From NCBI GenBank assembly GCA_006503475.1, contig RSEH01000273.1, forward strand, positions 1-62,125: DNA of 62,125 nucleotides, read 5' to 3'. This DNA is from Stentor roeselii (lineage: Eukaryota > Ciliophora > Heterotrichea > Heterotrichida > Stentoridae). The notes under the pieces were generated by a model that saw only the letters and a list, made by a program, of their open reading frames with translations, was not told where the DNA came from and did not search any database. The position numbers and the translations under genes were made by a program. Shown in pieces: positions 1-10,572 of this stretch (positions are counted from its first letter, which is position 1; every line of letters begins with the position of its first letter).

Positions 1-1308
1 GGAGTTTTTGTTGTCTTTTACGTAGAGGTCGAAGGAAAATGACTCCTCGGTGTTTCTTGGAAGCCAATCATCTTCTATGTAGTCTAACTCAAATTTATTT
101 GGCTTTATATTTATTGGATCGGATTGGAAGGTTTCATTACTAAGATTTGTTGATATTTGATAAACGGCTTGAGGATCAATTGCTGCAAAGTAAATGTCTC
201 TTTTATCTATTCCTCTATTGGTTTCGATTGTGAATACTGGGTCGCTTGATGTTCTTTCATTGTATGTCATGTTTACCTCAGCTGGATACAAGTACGGTTC
301 ATCGTCCTCACCAAGAATTATGGTGGTTAAAGTTACATCAGTATAACCAGATGTACTTAACTCACTAAAACTTGCATTTACTCTTTTGAACTTATTAGTT
401 ATGGTTACCACATCTTTCGATGTAGCTGATGGATACCCTCTTGCTGTTGCTACAAAATTAAAAGGACCAGATGAAACGATATAGAAATATTGGAAAACAT
501 ATACTCCATTCACTCGTTTTGTAAATTCAGTAACAAGTTTGTCCTGGTTAAGTCCTTTCATTTTTATTCCTGAGCAAGCATCTGTTTTATTACAGGAAAT
601 TGTTAATGTTAAATCAATATAATCTTGTGTGTTAGTTTGAACCATCACATTAAAAAGATTTGAACTATCGTAATTTCCAGTATAGCCATATACAGTAATT
701 TCAAATGATTTTGGTATTACCTTTACATTCGTTGTATTAGTTATACCTGTATTTTTGTCTCTTACTACTAGTGTAGTGTCTCCTAATTCTGTAAATGATG
801 CTGTGCCCTTATATGATCCACCTGTAATAATAGCATCAGAACTTGTTTTATCGGTTGTAATTGTGACTTCAACATCATCTATCCAATTAGCATTGTTTTG
901 GTCAAGTATATCTATCTCAAGTTTATAGCTATTGCCAATCATAACAGTTTCATTGAATTTGATGACGATAACTTCTTTTGCTTCTTGTACAGTAAATGTT
1001 TCAAAACTAACACTGTCTTCATTTGTGCTAGATGCGGTTATTATATAGTCTCCTTTAGATTTATATCTAAGCTTTTCAAATAAAATCTCTCCATTGCTTA
1101 CTGCCTTTTTTGATGTTTGTCCTTCCAAAACACCTTGATTAGTGGATAAGTTTATATTCTCTGTACATGTTAGGCATTTCACTTTTGCTGAAAAGTAATT
1201 TTGAGTTGTTTTAGGCTAAGTAATCATTACTGGATAAACTTCTAGATCTATTTCAGACTTAACAAACAAAATGATGTATGAAGAGGCTAAAAAGTACAAA
1301 AACCCCAT
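1..1308 (-). CDS. Partial membrane-anchored surface protein with tandem extracellular domains, N-terminal part only
   Basis: The gene runs off the left edge, so only the 5' part is visible. The model is exon 1 at 1231..1308, a 15-nt intron at 1216..1230, and exon 2 at 1..1215. The ATG at 1308 opens a hydrophobic signal peptide (MGFLYFLASSYIILFVKS); exon 1 is 26 codons. Exon 2 continues in the same frame with no stop, giving beta-rich, Ig- or filamin-like repeated segments and a CNKTDACSG motif. It is a close paralog of 17149..19437, colinear with it from 18130 upward, with the same intron at the same place. By analogy with that copy, membrane segments are expected beyond the window. An unspliced reading would stop at the TAG inside the intron. 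The function is unknown; secretory-pathway targeting is inferred from the signal peptide. Confidence 0.8.
1216..1230 (-). other. 15-nt spliceosomal intron
   Basis: On the minus strand this reads GTAATGATTACTTAG. It contains the TAG that would end the reading frame after VMIT. Removing it joins a signal-peptide exon to a long open exon in frame. The identical 15 nt occurs in the paralog at 19345..19359. Confidence 0.9.
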
Positions 1309-1981
1309 AATTATTAGATTATTTTTGTAAAATTTTATAGGAAAAATGATGGAAGTTTTATGTAAATATAGAATAAAAAGTGTCTTTTTATTGATAAATA
1401 GTCTTTGATAATTGGATTTAGAACAAAATGACTTTAATAAACAAGTAAACAAATATTAGAAATCTTATATAAAAAAGAATTACTCTTAAGTTTGCTAGTT
1501 TAATAAAACTAATGCCTTTTCTAAAGGATTTGATATCCAGTTCTAACTTTCATATTTACAAGAACCCTTTCTACCTTCATATAAATTATTTCAGAAAAAT
1601 GCAAGTTACAATGAGAAGAGACTACCAAATGATTTTCATGTTAATTCTAAAGTCTATTTTCTAGCCCTTTATTTAAAAGATTCTTCAGTAGCGAATTTTT
1701 AGTATTCGACGAATACTACAATTCAGGTCTATAAGAAATACAATTTCTTTTATGTTCAAATCCATAAATTTTATAGTTATTTATATTGTCTTAGTATCTC
1801 ATTAGATATTCTTCTTGAATTCATAAAAGTCTGGGTTTTTAACAATTTATTTCAATATGGAATAAAGATTTTCAAACAGACTTATTATCGCATTCGTTTT
1901 GAAGTGGAAAATATTTTATAAAGTTTATATTTCGCTATCGCGAGAATAATAGAATGGTTAATCAAAGCATTTAGCTATATA
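1309..1981. other. Intergenic, no gene seen
   Basis: This stretch is AT-rich and has no reading frame with coding character. The first 40 nt upstream of the partial membrane-protein gene are shared with the 19.4 kb paralog and probably hold its promoter and leader. Confidence 0.6.
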
Positions 1982-4207
1982 TTAAAGTAAAGCATCACTA
2001 AACTTTAGAACTAAATCTTTGTATCTACTATATTCATTTTTAATCCATTTCACAGCTTTCTTTTCAACAAGTCTCCATTCATCCCTATGGGCTAAACAAA
2101 ACCTATTCAAAAAGGCAAGCGCCAAAGAAGTTGCAACAACCATCAGGTTTTCATGTTGATTTTTCAGTCCATCAACCTGCAAAGTCCCACCAATAACACT
2201 GATAATTTTCTCCCATAACCAAAACCCTTCTGATTCCTGACAGAGGACAACATCCAAATACTCTTTATTCTTTTTCCAGCCTTTTAAATTGCTTGAAAAT
2301 ATCAAACTATCACTTCCCACATCGATTTTTTCTAGCTTCTCAGCACATCTCGAAGAATTTTTAGGTAAATTATTTATGAGATCTGGCTTTTCATATTTTT
2401 CTGAATGTGAATCAGGGCTGTCAGACTTTTCACTTATTATTTCATCATCTTCGTCAGGAAGAGGGCAATTTTTTAAAACTTCTAATTCTTCGTTCTCCAA
2501 TAGTAGAGAATTATAAAGAGAATCATCAGAATGACAATAATTAAATGTTGGGAAATTGATTTTAGATGGTAAAAGGTTGGATTCCTGATGAGTGATATTT
2601 ATAGGTAATATTTCTTCATTTGAGCAATCTTGACTCTTCTTAGAACAAAAATATGCGGTTTTAGGAGAAAGAACTTGGTACTTCAAAGAAACATCAAGAC
2701 TCTTTTCACAATCATCTAAAATTTTTTGCTTTGCCCAAAGTTTAAATATTTCATTTCCTTCAATAATCCTCTTTGATTCTATTTTAAAACTCATTTTTCG
2801 GTTCTTAAAAGAGTCAAAATAACTCAAAACACAATCAGTCTCCTGCAGACTCGAAGCAAGTGCAAAAACACAAAACCTTCTCTCATAAGTCACTGATTTG
2901 ATCGAATCCAGTTTCGGTGCAAATTCACAATCCCAGTTGATTTCGAATTCAGAAATAAAAGGAGAAATACATGTTTCTAAAGCTTTTACTACATTTTTAG
3001 CAATATGAGTCTCATCTTTAATGCAAAAACTTTCACCATTTCCATTTTTTGCAGCACCTTGAATCAAAAACATGTCAGCTTCTCCGATTCCAAAAGTGAA
3101 AAGTTTTCCTTTTTCTGAATTATTCGAAATAAGCTCTAAAACTTTTTCTCTAAAAGAAACCTCTCCATCAGTAAGCAAGAAAATAAATCTTGGAAAATCA
3201 GGATCAGGTGTTTTTTGATAGATTTGACTGAGAGGCTCAAATATTTCAGTTCCACCAAAATCACTTGAAAAATGAGAAATTTTAGAAATTGCGTCAGAGA
3301 CGTTTGAAGTGTTGGCTTGGATTGAAGTTGGATAAAGGAAAGAATAAGAACTTCCAAAGGAAATGATATTGAACTTGCTTTTGTGGTTTAGACTCTTAAG
3401 GAAAATTTCAGCTGCTTCTTTCGCCAGAGAGATACTTGAACCAGCCATAGACCCACTTCTATCAATAACAAACAAAAACTCTCCTATATGCTCGTACTCG
3501 TCAATATCTTCTCCTGGTAAGCAGTTTGGTATAAAAGAAAGAGCAGCTGCATATTGTTCTCCGTCAAACTGAACTAAAATTCTAGGTGAGATGCTTTCAC
3601 TGCTCTTATATAAAACCTCAAGTCTTTCATTTTTAACCCCTTTTAACTCCGACTGATAAAAACCTTTCACTGAATGTCCTTCAACACAGAAATCGAAATC
3701 CCAGTTCGACTTCCACTCAGCTAATCCCTCATCAGACTCAATCAGTAGTTCAACTTCACAATCTCTGTCATAAATAAAGTAAAACCCCTCAGGCATTTCG
3801 AATTTCCAGCAGTTGTTCGAAACTAACAAAGTGAAAGCAAAGCCAACTTCAACAGAAAGACTTTGTTTCGAAGGCAAGTGACCGATGCAGATTTCAAGGT
3901 TTTCGTATTGAGAAGATGCGAGGACTGGAAGATGACCTTTTGAAAGTTTGTCTTGGAACTTTTGTTTTGCATGGTCTTTTTGAATGATTTTTGATTGGAT
4001 GATTGACCCGTCTTCGAATATTGCTTGAAGATCGGTTATTACTAGGTTTGGGTCTAAGGGAATCGCGTAAGAGACTTCGAGGGGATGATCAGTTATGTTT
4101 TTAAAGGTTTGCTTGAGGCTTAATGAAGCTAAACTGTTTTTTAAGGTGATTTTCACTTGTAGGAAAATCTGGGTGACAGGATTCTGATTGCATCTATCAA
4201 AAAGCAT
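1982..4207 (-). CDS. VIT and von Willebrand A domain protein, copy A (VWA5A-like)
   Basis: A 741-residue single-exon protein. Residues about 10-130 form a VIT domain. A vWA domain follows (about 245-415) with an intact MIDAS: DRSGS near residue 250, a GTEI loop and an LTDGE strand. The C-terminal about 80 residues (ESEGFW...HRDEW...KKAVKWIKNE) match the helical tail of VWA5A, also seen in PARP4-type and inter-alpha-inhibitor-like proteins. No signal peptide is visible, so it is probably cytosolic; the family is thought to mediate metal-dependent protein contacts. It sits 75 nt downstream of a tandem paralog (4283..6478). The first about 520 residues are nearly identical between the two, but the linker diverges completely. 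Family assignment is firm; the cellular role is unknown. Confidence 0.9.
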   Translation of the reverse strand: MLFDRCNQNPVTQIFLQVKITLKNSLASLSLKQTFKNITDHPLEVSYAIPLDPNLVITDLQAIFEDGSIIQSKIIQKDHAKQKFQDKLSKGHLPVLASSQYENLEICIGHLPSKQSLSVEVGFAFTLLVSNNCWKFEMPEGFYFIYDRDCEVELLIESDEGLAEWKSNWDFDFCVEGHSVKGFYQSELKGVKNERLEVLYKSSESISPRILVQFDGEQYAAALSFIPNCLPGEDIDEYEHIGEFLFVIDRSGSMAGSSISLAKEAAEIFLKSLNHKSKFNIISFGSSYSFLYPTSIQANTSNVSDAISKISHFSSDFGGTEIFEPLSQIYQKTPDPDFPRFIFLLTDGEVSFREKVLELISNNSEKGKLFTFGIGEADMFLIQGAAKNGNGESFCIKDETHIAKNVVKALETCISPFISEFEINWDCEFAPKLDSIKSVTYERRFCVFALASSLQETDCVLSYFDSFKNRKMSFKIESKRIIEGNEIFKLWAKQKILDDCEKSLDVSLKYQVLSPKTAYFCSKKSQDCSNEEILPINITHQESNLLPSKINFPTFNYCHSDDSLYNSLLLENEELEVLKNCPLPDEDDEIISEKSDSPDSHSEKYEKPDLINNLPKNSSRCAEKLEKIDVGSDSLIFSSNLKGWKKNKEYLDVVLCQESEGFWLWEKIISVIGGTLQVDGLKNQHENLMVVATSLALAFLNRFCLAHRDEWRLVEKKAVKWIKNEYSRYKDLVLKFSDALL
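2610..4207. repeat. Near-identical half of the tandem VIT/vWA duplication (partner about 4880..6478)
   Basis: From the shared start codon to about position 2610 this segment matches 4880..6478 almost base for base. The block from roughly 3100 to 3690 is practically identical to 5370..5960. Similarity stops abruptly in the linker. The left ends of the two genes are related only at protein level. Confidence 0.85.
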
Positions 4208-4282
4208 TTATTCTCTTGATGTAAGGTGTTTGGATTAGATTTTTTTTATTTTCAATTTAACTCTATTCATCTAAGCTAATAA

Positions 4283-6478
4283 TTAGTTTAAAATCTCTGT
4301 AAACTTGTAAACTAATTCCTGATATTCTGGAAATTCTTTCTTGAGCCATTTAATCGCTTTCTTTTCAATAAGTATCCATTCATCCCTTCTCTCCAAACAT
4401 ACCTTATTCAAAAACGCTACAGCCAAACAAGTAGCAGTAACATTTTCATTCTCATTTTGATACAACAGTTCCTCAAGCTCATAAAAATAACCGATAACAT
4501 CAATAACGCAATCCAATTCCCAAAATCCTTCTGAATTTTGATTCATCAAAATACTTAACTGCTTAGAAAAGTACTTTCCAAATTTGGTATATGATTTGAA
4601 AAGCTCGAATCCTTTTTTAAGATTTGAATGAATCTTATCTGCGATAAAACCGGCAGTTTTTTTTAATTTGAATTTCTTGAATTTCAGAGTTTTTTTAACA
4701 ATTGGTGAAAAATCATCGGCTACTTCTTCTATTTCTTTATCTTCTTCTGGTTCTTTATCTTCTTCATTTTGAATTTCTTCGTCATTGTCAGAAGCTGAAG
4801 GGATATATGCTGAAGTTAATCTCACTGAGTTTTGGCCTGATTCTATCTTATCTCCTGAAAAAGAATAAATCATTGATGAAATTTCTTCATTTAAGCAATC
4901 TTGACTCTTCTTAGAGCAAAAATATGCAGTTTCAGGAGAAAGAACTTGGTACTTCAAAGAAACCTCAAGACTCTTTTCACTATCATCTAAAATTTTTTTC
5001 TTCGCCCAAAGTTTAAAAATTTCATTTCCTTCAATAATCTTCTTTGATTCTATTTTAAAACTCATTTTTCGGTTCTTAAAAGAGTCAAAATAACTCAAAA
5101 CACAATCAGTCTCCGGTAGACTCGAAGCAAGTGCAAAAACACAAAACCTTCTCTCATAAGTCACTGATTTGATCGAATCCAGTTCTGGTGCAAATTCACA
5201 ATCCCAGTTGATTTCAAATTCAGAAATAAAAGGAGAAATACATGTTTCTAAAGCTTTTACCACATTTTTAGCAATATCAGTCTCATCTTTAATGCAAAAA
5301 CTTTCACCATTTCCATTTTTTGCAGCACCTTGAATCAAAAACATGTCAGCTTCTCCGATTCCAAAAGTGAAAAGTTTTCCTTTTTCCGAGTTATTCGAAA
5401 TAAGCTCTAAAACTTTTTCTCTAAAAGAAACCTCTCCATCAGTAAGCAAGAAAATAAATCTTGGAAAATCAGGATCAGGTGTTTTTTGATAGATTTGACT
5501 GAGAGGCTCAAATATTTCAGTTCCACCAAAATCACTTGAAAAATGAGAAATTTTAGAAATTGCGTCAGAGACGTTTGAAGTGTTGGCTTGGATTGAAGTT
5601 GGATAAAGGAAAGAATAAGAACTTCCAAAGGAAATGATATTGAACTTGCTTTTGTGGTTTAGACTCTTAAGGAAAATTTCAGCTGCTTCTTTCGCCAGAG
5701 AGATACTTGAACCAGCCATAGACCCACTTCTATCAATAACAAACAAAAACTCTCCTATATGCTCGTACTCGTCAATATCTTCTCCTGGTAAGCAGTTTGG
5801 TATAAAAGAAAGAGCAGCTGCATATTGTTCTCCGTCAAACTGAACTAAAATTCTAGGTGAGATGCTTTCACTGCTCTTATATAAAACCTCAAGTCTTTCA
5901 TTTTTAACCCCTTTTAACTCCGACTGATAAAAACCTTTCACTGAATGTCCTTCAACCCAGAAATCGAAATCCCAGTTCGACTTCCACTCAGCTAATCCCT
6001 CATCAGACTCAATCAGTAGTTCAACTTCACAATCTCTGTCATAAATAAAGTAAAGCCCCTCAGGCATTTCGAATTTCCAGCAATTATTCGAAACTACCAA
6101 AGTGAAAGCAAAGCCAATTTCAACAGAAAGACTTTGTTTCGAAGGCAAGTGACCGATGCAGATTTCAAGGTTTTCGTATTGAGAAGATGCGAGGACTGGA
6201 AGATGACCTTTAGAAAGTTTGTCTTGGAACTTTTGTTTTGCTAGGTCTTTTTGAATGATTTTTGATTGGATGATTGACCCGTCTTCGAATATTGCTTGAA
6301 AATCGGTTATTACTAGGTTTGGGTCTAAGGGAATCGCGTAAGAGACTTCGAGGGGATGATCTGTTGTGTTTTTGAAGGTTTGCTTGAGGATTAATGAAGC
6401 TAAACTGTTTTTTAAGGTGATTTTCACTTGCAGTAAGGTCTGGGTTACAGGATTCTGATCGCATCTATCAAAAAGCAT
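4283..6478 (-). CDS. VIT and von Willebrand A domain protein, copy B (VWA5A-like)
   Basis: A 731-residue tandem paralog of 1982..4207 in the same orientation. The VIT domain and the vWA MIDAS (DRSGS, GTEI, LTDGE) are conserved. The linker is different and very acidic (repeated EEDKE-like runs, residues about 575-600), followed by a basic lysine-rich patch, then the shared C-terminal domain (NSEGFWELD...RRDEW...KKAIKWLKKE). Large parts are identical even at silent sites, pointing to recent duplication or gene conversion. The start is the ATG at 6478; both copies begin MLFDRC. Probable cytosolic metal-dependent adhesion or scaffold role, inferred from the family only. Confidence 0.9.
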   Translation of the reverse strand: MLFDRCDQNPVTQTLLQVKITLKNSLASLILKQTFKNTTDHPLEVSYAIPLDPNLVITDFQAIFEDGSIIQSKIIQKDLAKQKFQDKLSKGHLPVLASSQYENLEICIGHLPSKQSLSVEIGFAFTLVVSNNCWKFEMPEGLYFIYDRDCEVELLIESDEGLAEWKSNWDFDFWVEGHSVKGFYQSELKGVKNERLEVLYKSSESISPRILVQFDGEQYAAALSFIPNCLPGEDIDEYEHIGEFLFVIDRSGSMAGSSISLAKEAAEIFLKSLNHKSKFNIISFGSSYSFLYPTSIQANTSNVSDAISKISHFSSDFGGTEIFEPLSQIYQKTPDPDFPRFIFLLTDGEVSFREKVLELISNNSEKGKLFTFGIGEADMFLIQGAAKNGNGESFCIKDETDIAKNVVKALETCISPFISEFEINWDCEFAPELDSIKSVTYERRFCVFALASSLPETDCVLSYFDSFKNRKMSFKIESKKIIEGNEIFKLWAKKKILDDSEKSLEVSLKYQVLSPETAYFCSKKSQDCLNEEISSMIYSFSGDKIESGQNSVRLTSAYIPSASDNDEEIQNEEDKEPEEDKEIEEVADDFSPIVKKTLKFKKFKLKKTAGFIADKIHSNLKKGFELFKSYTKFGKYFSKQLSILMNQNSEGFWELDCVIDVIGYFYELEELLYQNENENVTATCLAVAFLNKVCLERRDEWILIEKKAIKWLKKEFPEYQELVYKFTEILN

Positions 6479-6859
6479 TTTTATATTCTCAGATAATTAT
6501 TGATGAGATCAATACTATCATATAAAAAAATAAAATACTCAAATGTTTTAATCCAAGGATTCTACGAAAAGGAGTTTCAGATCATTTCTCATCTAAATCT
6601 AAAGATGAATAGATTAAATTCTCATCTTAAATAAATAGGATATCTATGAAATCTTGATAAACCAGTATAAGATTTATGTAATAATCTCAAGATGTAAACC
6701 TATGTTCTCTACTTTGACCTGAAACAATCAATAAAATCATTAAAAATATATAATTCTACAATAATCCTAATTCTTTCAATAAACCTATTCAATAATAACT
6801 ATAAACTAATCTCTATTTATTTATCAAAGTAATTTTGACAACAGTACTCTGCACAAAAT
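6479..6859. other. Intergenic, no gene seen
   Basis: This lies between the VIT/vWA copy B start and the 3' end of the kinase pseudogene. It is AT-rich, with no coding frame or structure I can support. It should hold the promoter of copy B. Confidence 0.5.
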
Positions 6860-8424
6860 TCACATTTGCAAAGCTTCAGCAAAAGTAAACCTTTCATTTT
6901 CATCATATGCCAAAAGTTTCTTCAACAAATATTTACTCTCAGACGAATAACGAAGTGTATCAATTTTTTTAAACATAAATCCGTATTCTGATCCTTTATC
7001 ACTTCACAAAAAATAACCTCAAGAAAAACAATTCCCAAAGAAAAAACATCAAACTTATTCCAATCAAATCTCTGCCCTGCTTTTTTTTGAGGTGAATAAT
7101 ACCCATCAGTGCCTTTGATAGTCTTTGTATTTTTTCATCACTTTTTTTAATCAGTGCACAGTTAAAATCAGTGATTTTCAATATAAGATTATCATCACTT
7201 TCCTTTACAAGTATATTTTGAGGCTTGATATCATTGTGGATAATTCCTTTTTCTGCCATTATCGCGAAAGATTTAATCAAGAAAAAAGCACTTTTTAGAA
7301 AAGTCGGCTCTTTCATGATGTTTTTTTCGTTTTGCCTGGAAAAAATCTCTTTCATTAAATTATTTTCATACCAGTCCATTACCAGCCTTATTGATTTGCC
7401 TTAAATGACTGTACCGTGGTACTTGATGAAGCAGTTGGTGTCATCTGATATGCTTGAAAGTTTTTCATAAATTTCGATTTCTTGTTTTACTTCTGATAAC
7501 TCGTGAAGACTGTTTTGAGCTGTGTAGGACTTGATGCAGACGTCTTGGCATTTGTATGATCCTTTACTTATTAATAGCTTTATTGTTGAGTTCTTTATTG
7601 TACTTTATATTCTTTTACCTCCAGGTTTGATTTTTAATTCCTCAGGATGGATGTTGCTGGAGATACCTGGAAGTGATGATCGAGTTGCTCTGGATGCTTA
7701 TTGTAGGGAGATAGCATTCATCTCTTTAAAGAAACCGCCTGGCTAGGGGTGGCCACCGGGCGGCGAAAAGGTGACCTCCAGTGGTCGAACTTTACCTTAA
7801 TACTGGACAGCTTTGTGAAAAATTGTTCAAAACTCTTTTAAGTTTGCTTAGATAAGCTTGGATTAGAGACTGTACTTCATTATCTTTGCAGTATGTTTCA
7901 AGTTCAGTAATCATATTGATGGATATCTGAATTTTCTCAGGTGTAGTCTCACAAACCTGCTCTTCTAATTGAAAACTATCCAAAAAATCAAGATACTCAA
8001 AATAGAATCAGCCAAAACATATCCAAGAGAATCCGTATTAAACCCAGACACAGCAGCGACATATATTTGTCTACTGACCTCAACAATCTCATCATCAGGT
8101 CGATCACCTTCATTAAAAATTTTAATTTTTTCCCAAACAAAAGAATCACTTCAGCTGGTTTTTTAAATCCAAAGAAAAACCCATCAAAAAAATTTTCAAA
8201 ATTTAGAAAAACTTCTAAAATTTGAGACATTTTCGAATTTTCTGGCAAGTCAAAAAGCTCATTGATCATGATTTCATCGATGATTTCGAAATAAAGATAT
8301 TTCTGTTGAGACTCAACTGCAATTCTTAGGGCGATTTGCAAGTGTTGCAAAAAAGACTCGAAACCGATTTTTGGGGTTTTCTCGCAGCTTAGAAGAGCAT
8401 ATATAGTCTTGAAATACTCTTAAT
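6860..8424 (-). pseudogene. Decayed protein kinase, relative of the intact gene at 21344..23062
   Basis: Reading the minus strand in shifting frames recovers almost the whole kinase of the 21.3 kb gene. An N-terminal helical domain (LLSCEKTPKIG..., FEIIDEIMINELFDL) starts near 8424, followed by EEQVCETTPEKIQISINMI, the VCIKSYTA strand, VMDWYENNL, the catalytic loop HNDIKPQNI, a DFN in place of DFG, GTDGYYSPQKKAG and a C-lobe end (LLAYDENERFTFAEAL). The frame is broken by TAA at 7605..7607 and 7401..7403, by frameshifts near 7985 and 7130, and by a further shift near 6980. The first about 45 codons are missing. A GC-rich patch sits at 7735..7789. The breaks do not fit 15-nt introns, so this is a pseudogene. 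Confidence 0.88.
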
Positions 8425-8669
8425 ATTCATAAGATAACCTTATGTAATAATACTGATTAATAAATAATAATAATTTTGTTTTCATGTATATTTTAAAAGA
8501 AATATAGCATATATCAAATATACAAGTTAACTAAAAGTTTTCCATTTAATCCATAACTTCTAGAAAATCATGATATTCATATGAAAAAATCAAAATTTAA
8601 ACTAAAGCCTTTTCATTTCCTAACTTTACTACTTTATATAAAATCTTTTCCATATCAATATAAAATAAA

Positions 8670-9881
8670 ATGTTGAAAATAAGCCCTTATTCAATACAAG
8701 AAATCTTTTATTTCCTCAATATCGACTCCTTGCATGAATGCTGTCTGGTAACCAAACGTTGGAAAAAAATAATCACTTCAGACTCATTTTGGTCTTCAAA
8801 ATTCAAAAAAACCTCATCAAGTTCTTACCACAGCGGCCCTTACTTCAACTTTTCAGGTTACAAGCCCTACCTCGATACTCTCGACACAGAAAAATTTCCA
8901 ATAATTACATTCAAAGAAATGAAATCGATAGCTCAGAAGTTAGAAAATCCTCAAAAGTTAAAAATCCTCGAAATCAAAGCCTCATCAGTTCATTTTAATC
9001 AAGTACCCTCGAGACTTCTGTATTATGACGACTTATTTTGGAGCTCACTTCCAAATAATTCAAAAGACAGCGACGAGCACCTGACATGTGAATTATCAGA
9101 AGAAAGTTTAATTTTTTCTATATCCTTCAAAACATACAGATCAATAAATCAAGAAGGAGTCACTTATCCTCCAAGACTGGTAAAAGTATCGACGGGATAC
9201 ACGAAAGAATGCAAGGACTACGAATCAGGAGAGTTTGAAGTAGGTTTAACTGAAAATTACAATACTATCTCAGTCCTTCCTAAACTGTTACCAGCGAAAT
9301 TCGTCAAAATTCATTTAATTGGAAAACAGTCACAAGAGCCAGGTACTGAAAAGTGGTACTCGGTCCTCAGGTTCCTTGAAATCGTCGGGTATCCTTTAGA
9401 GAAAAGTAATGATCCTATATTGACCATGTGTAGAAAAAGACAGTTTAAGAAAATTTCTAATGATTTGACACCTTTTTATCTTGAAAGACTTGAAAAGTTT
9501 GGGATGATTGTCAATTATTTGGAAAGATTTAATTCTCATCAAAATGATACGATTTCTTACTTTTTTGAAATTTATAAAGATCAGATTCAAAGACCTGAGT
9601 TTAAAACAATGTTTTGTGAAATTCTTGGAAATTATTTTCTTGAGAGAGGAGAGTTTGATTTAGCGATGATGCATTACGTGAAGGTTTTAGATATTTGGGG
9701 AATCGTGAAAGTATATATTGTTACTCAGCAGTTTCAAAATGTTCGTAATTTTATGGATGAAAATAGATCGAGAAGACCGGGAATCAACTGGGTCGTTAAA
9801 ACAGCAAAGATGTTGGGTGGGACTGATCTAGAAAATATTGTGATTGAAGAATTCAAGCAAGAAATAAGTCTTTTAGTTTAA
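8670..9881 (+). CDS. F-box protein with a discoidin/APC10-like middle domain
   Basis: A 403-residue single exon. Residues about 5-50 look like an F-box (SPYSIQEIFYFLNIDSLHECCLV..W..), ending in the usual tryptophan-containing helix. Residues about 110-235 resemble the galactose-binding-like fold of F-box proteins such as the plant At4g00755 type: YPPRLVKVSTGYTKE, then AKFVKIHLIGKQSQEPGTEKWY. The C-terminal part is helical and TPR-like (ILGNYFLERGEFDLAMMHYVK). Probable substrate adaptor for an SCF ubiquitin ligase; a Skp1-like gene is also present at 37568. The upstream 60 nt contain almost no G. The F-box call is fairly good; the middle-domain call is moderate. Confidence 0.65.
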   Translation: MLKISPYSIQEIFYFLNIDSLHECCLVTKRWKKIITSDSFWSSKFKKTSSSSYHSGPYFNFSGYKPYLDTLDTEKFPIITFKEMKSIAQKLENPQKLKILEIKASSVHFNQVPSRLLYYDDLFWSSLPNNSKDSDEHLTCELSEESLIFSISFKTYRSINQEGVTYPPRLVKVSTGYTKECKDYESGEFEVGLTENYNTISVLPKLLPAKFVKIHLIGKQSQEPGTEKWYSVLRFLEIVGYPLEKSNDPILTMCRKRQFKKISNDLTPFYLERLEKFGMIVNYLERFNSHQNDTISYFFEIYKDQIQRPEFKTMFCEILGNYFLERGEFDLAMMHYVKVLDIWGIVKVYIVTQQFQNVRNFMDENRSRRPGINWVVKTAKMLGGTDLENIVIEEFKQEISLLV

Positions 9882-10572
9882 AAATCAGTTTAATTAAGTC
9901 ATTACTTAAAGAGTACCTTTAAAACCATAAATATTTCTGACTAAAAGTGATTATTATTGATTTAAACTTCAAAAAATCTTAAAGAAAACGATTGATAAAT
10001 TTTTCTTGTTCATACTTTGCAGTTCTTGCAAAATTTTTAGTATTTTCAGTCAATAAATAAAAATATTTTAAAATTTTGTTTTCCAATACTATCCAAGGAA
10101 TATTTTTGAGAATAAATAATTTGTATCAATTGATTTTAATAAAAATGATAATGAAAAAATTTTCTGGATTTACTTGTTTGGACTTTTATCATTTTTTATG
10201 GTAATATATTTGCAAGATAAATAGGAGATAAGAATAGAAAAATATATAAAAGGAATTTATAAACCATTTAGGTAAACAGATGTTTGTTTTAAGATTATAT
10301 GAATTGTATTTAAGCATAATTTGAGAGTTGTTTGAATGTGAAATCCATATATTTAAGTAAAATGAAAGGATTACAAAAAGAATTTGATATTCGTTTGAAA
10401 CTAATCTAGTGATATATTATTATAGTGATAGTAATTAGTTATTGTTGTTTAGAAATGGATTCTTTGAATAAGAATCTGAGTAAGTATGCCAAATAAGTGA
10501 CAAAAAAATCACTTTTCCCCATAATATATACAATGATATTCCTATTTCAATTTAATGATAGAAATTTTTAAC
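9882..10572. other. Intergenic between convergent genes, no supported gene
   Basis: AT-rich. A short minus-strand stretch around 9990..10110 reads like protein (LTENTKNFARTAKYEQEKF) for about 45 codons. It has no start, and an in-frame TGA lies just upstream, so I treat it as chance or a very old remnant. Confidence 0.5.

Larger units (their letters stand above)
1..1350. repeat. Left copy of a dispersed segmental duplication (partner 18130..19480)
   Basis: The two segments align base for base with scattered substitutions through the coding part. They share the 15-nt intron and about 40 nt upstream of the ATG, ending in a common block reading TTTTATAGGAAAAATGAT on the plus strand. Similarity fades beyond that. 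The left copy continues outside the window, so the full length of the duplication is unknown. Confidence 0.85.

Noticed and set aside
7389-7403. 15-nt GTACAG...AAG intron in the kinase pseudogene
   Set aside because: The paralog aligns without a gap at this place and the acceptor would be AAG; other frameshifts already show decay.
7531-7746. 71-codon plus-strand ORF
   Set aside because: It is antisense to the kinase pseudogene and shows no independent coding signal.
9990-10110. Short protein-like minus-strand stretch
   Set aside because: No start, an in-frame TGA upstream, and only about 45 codons; not enough for a gene.
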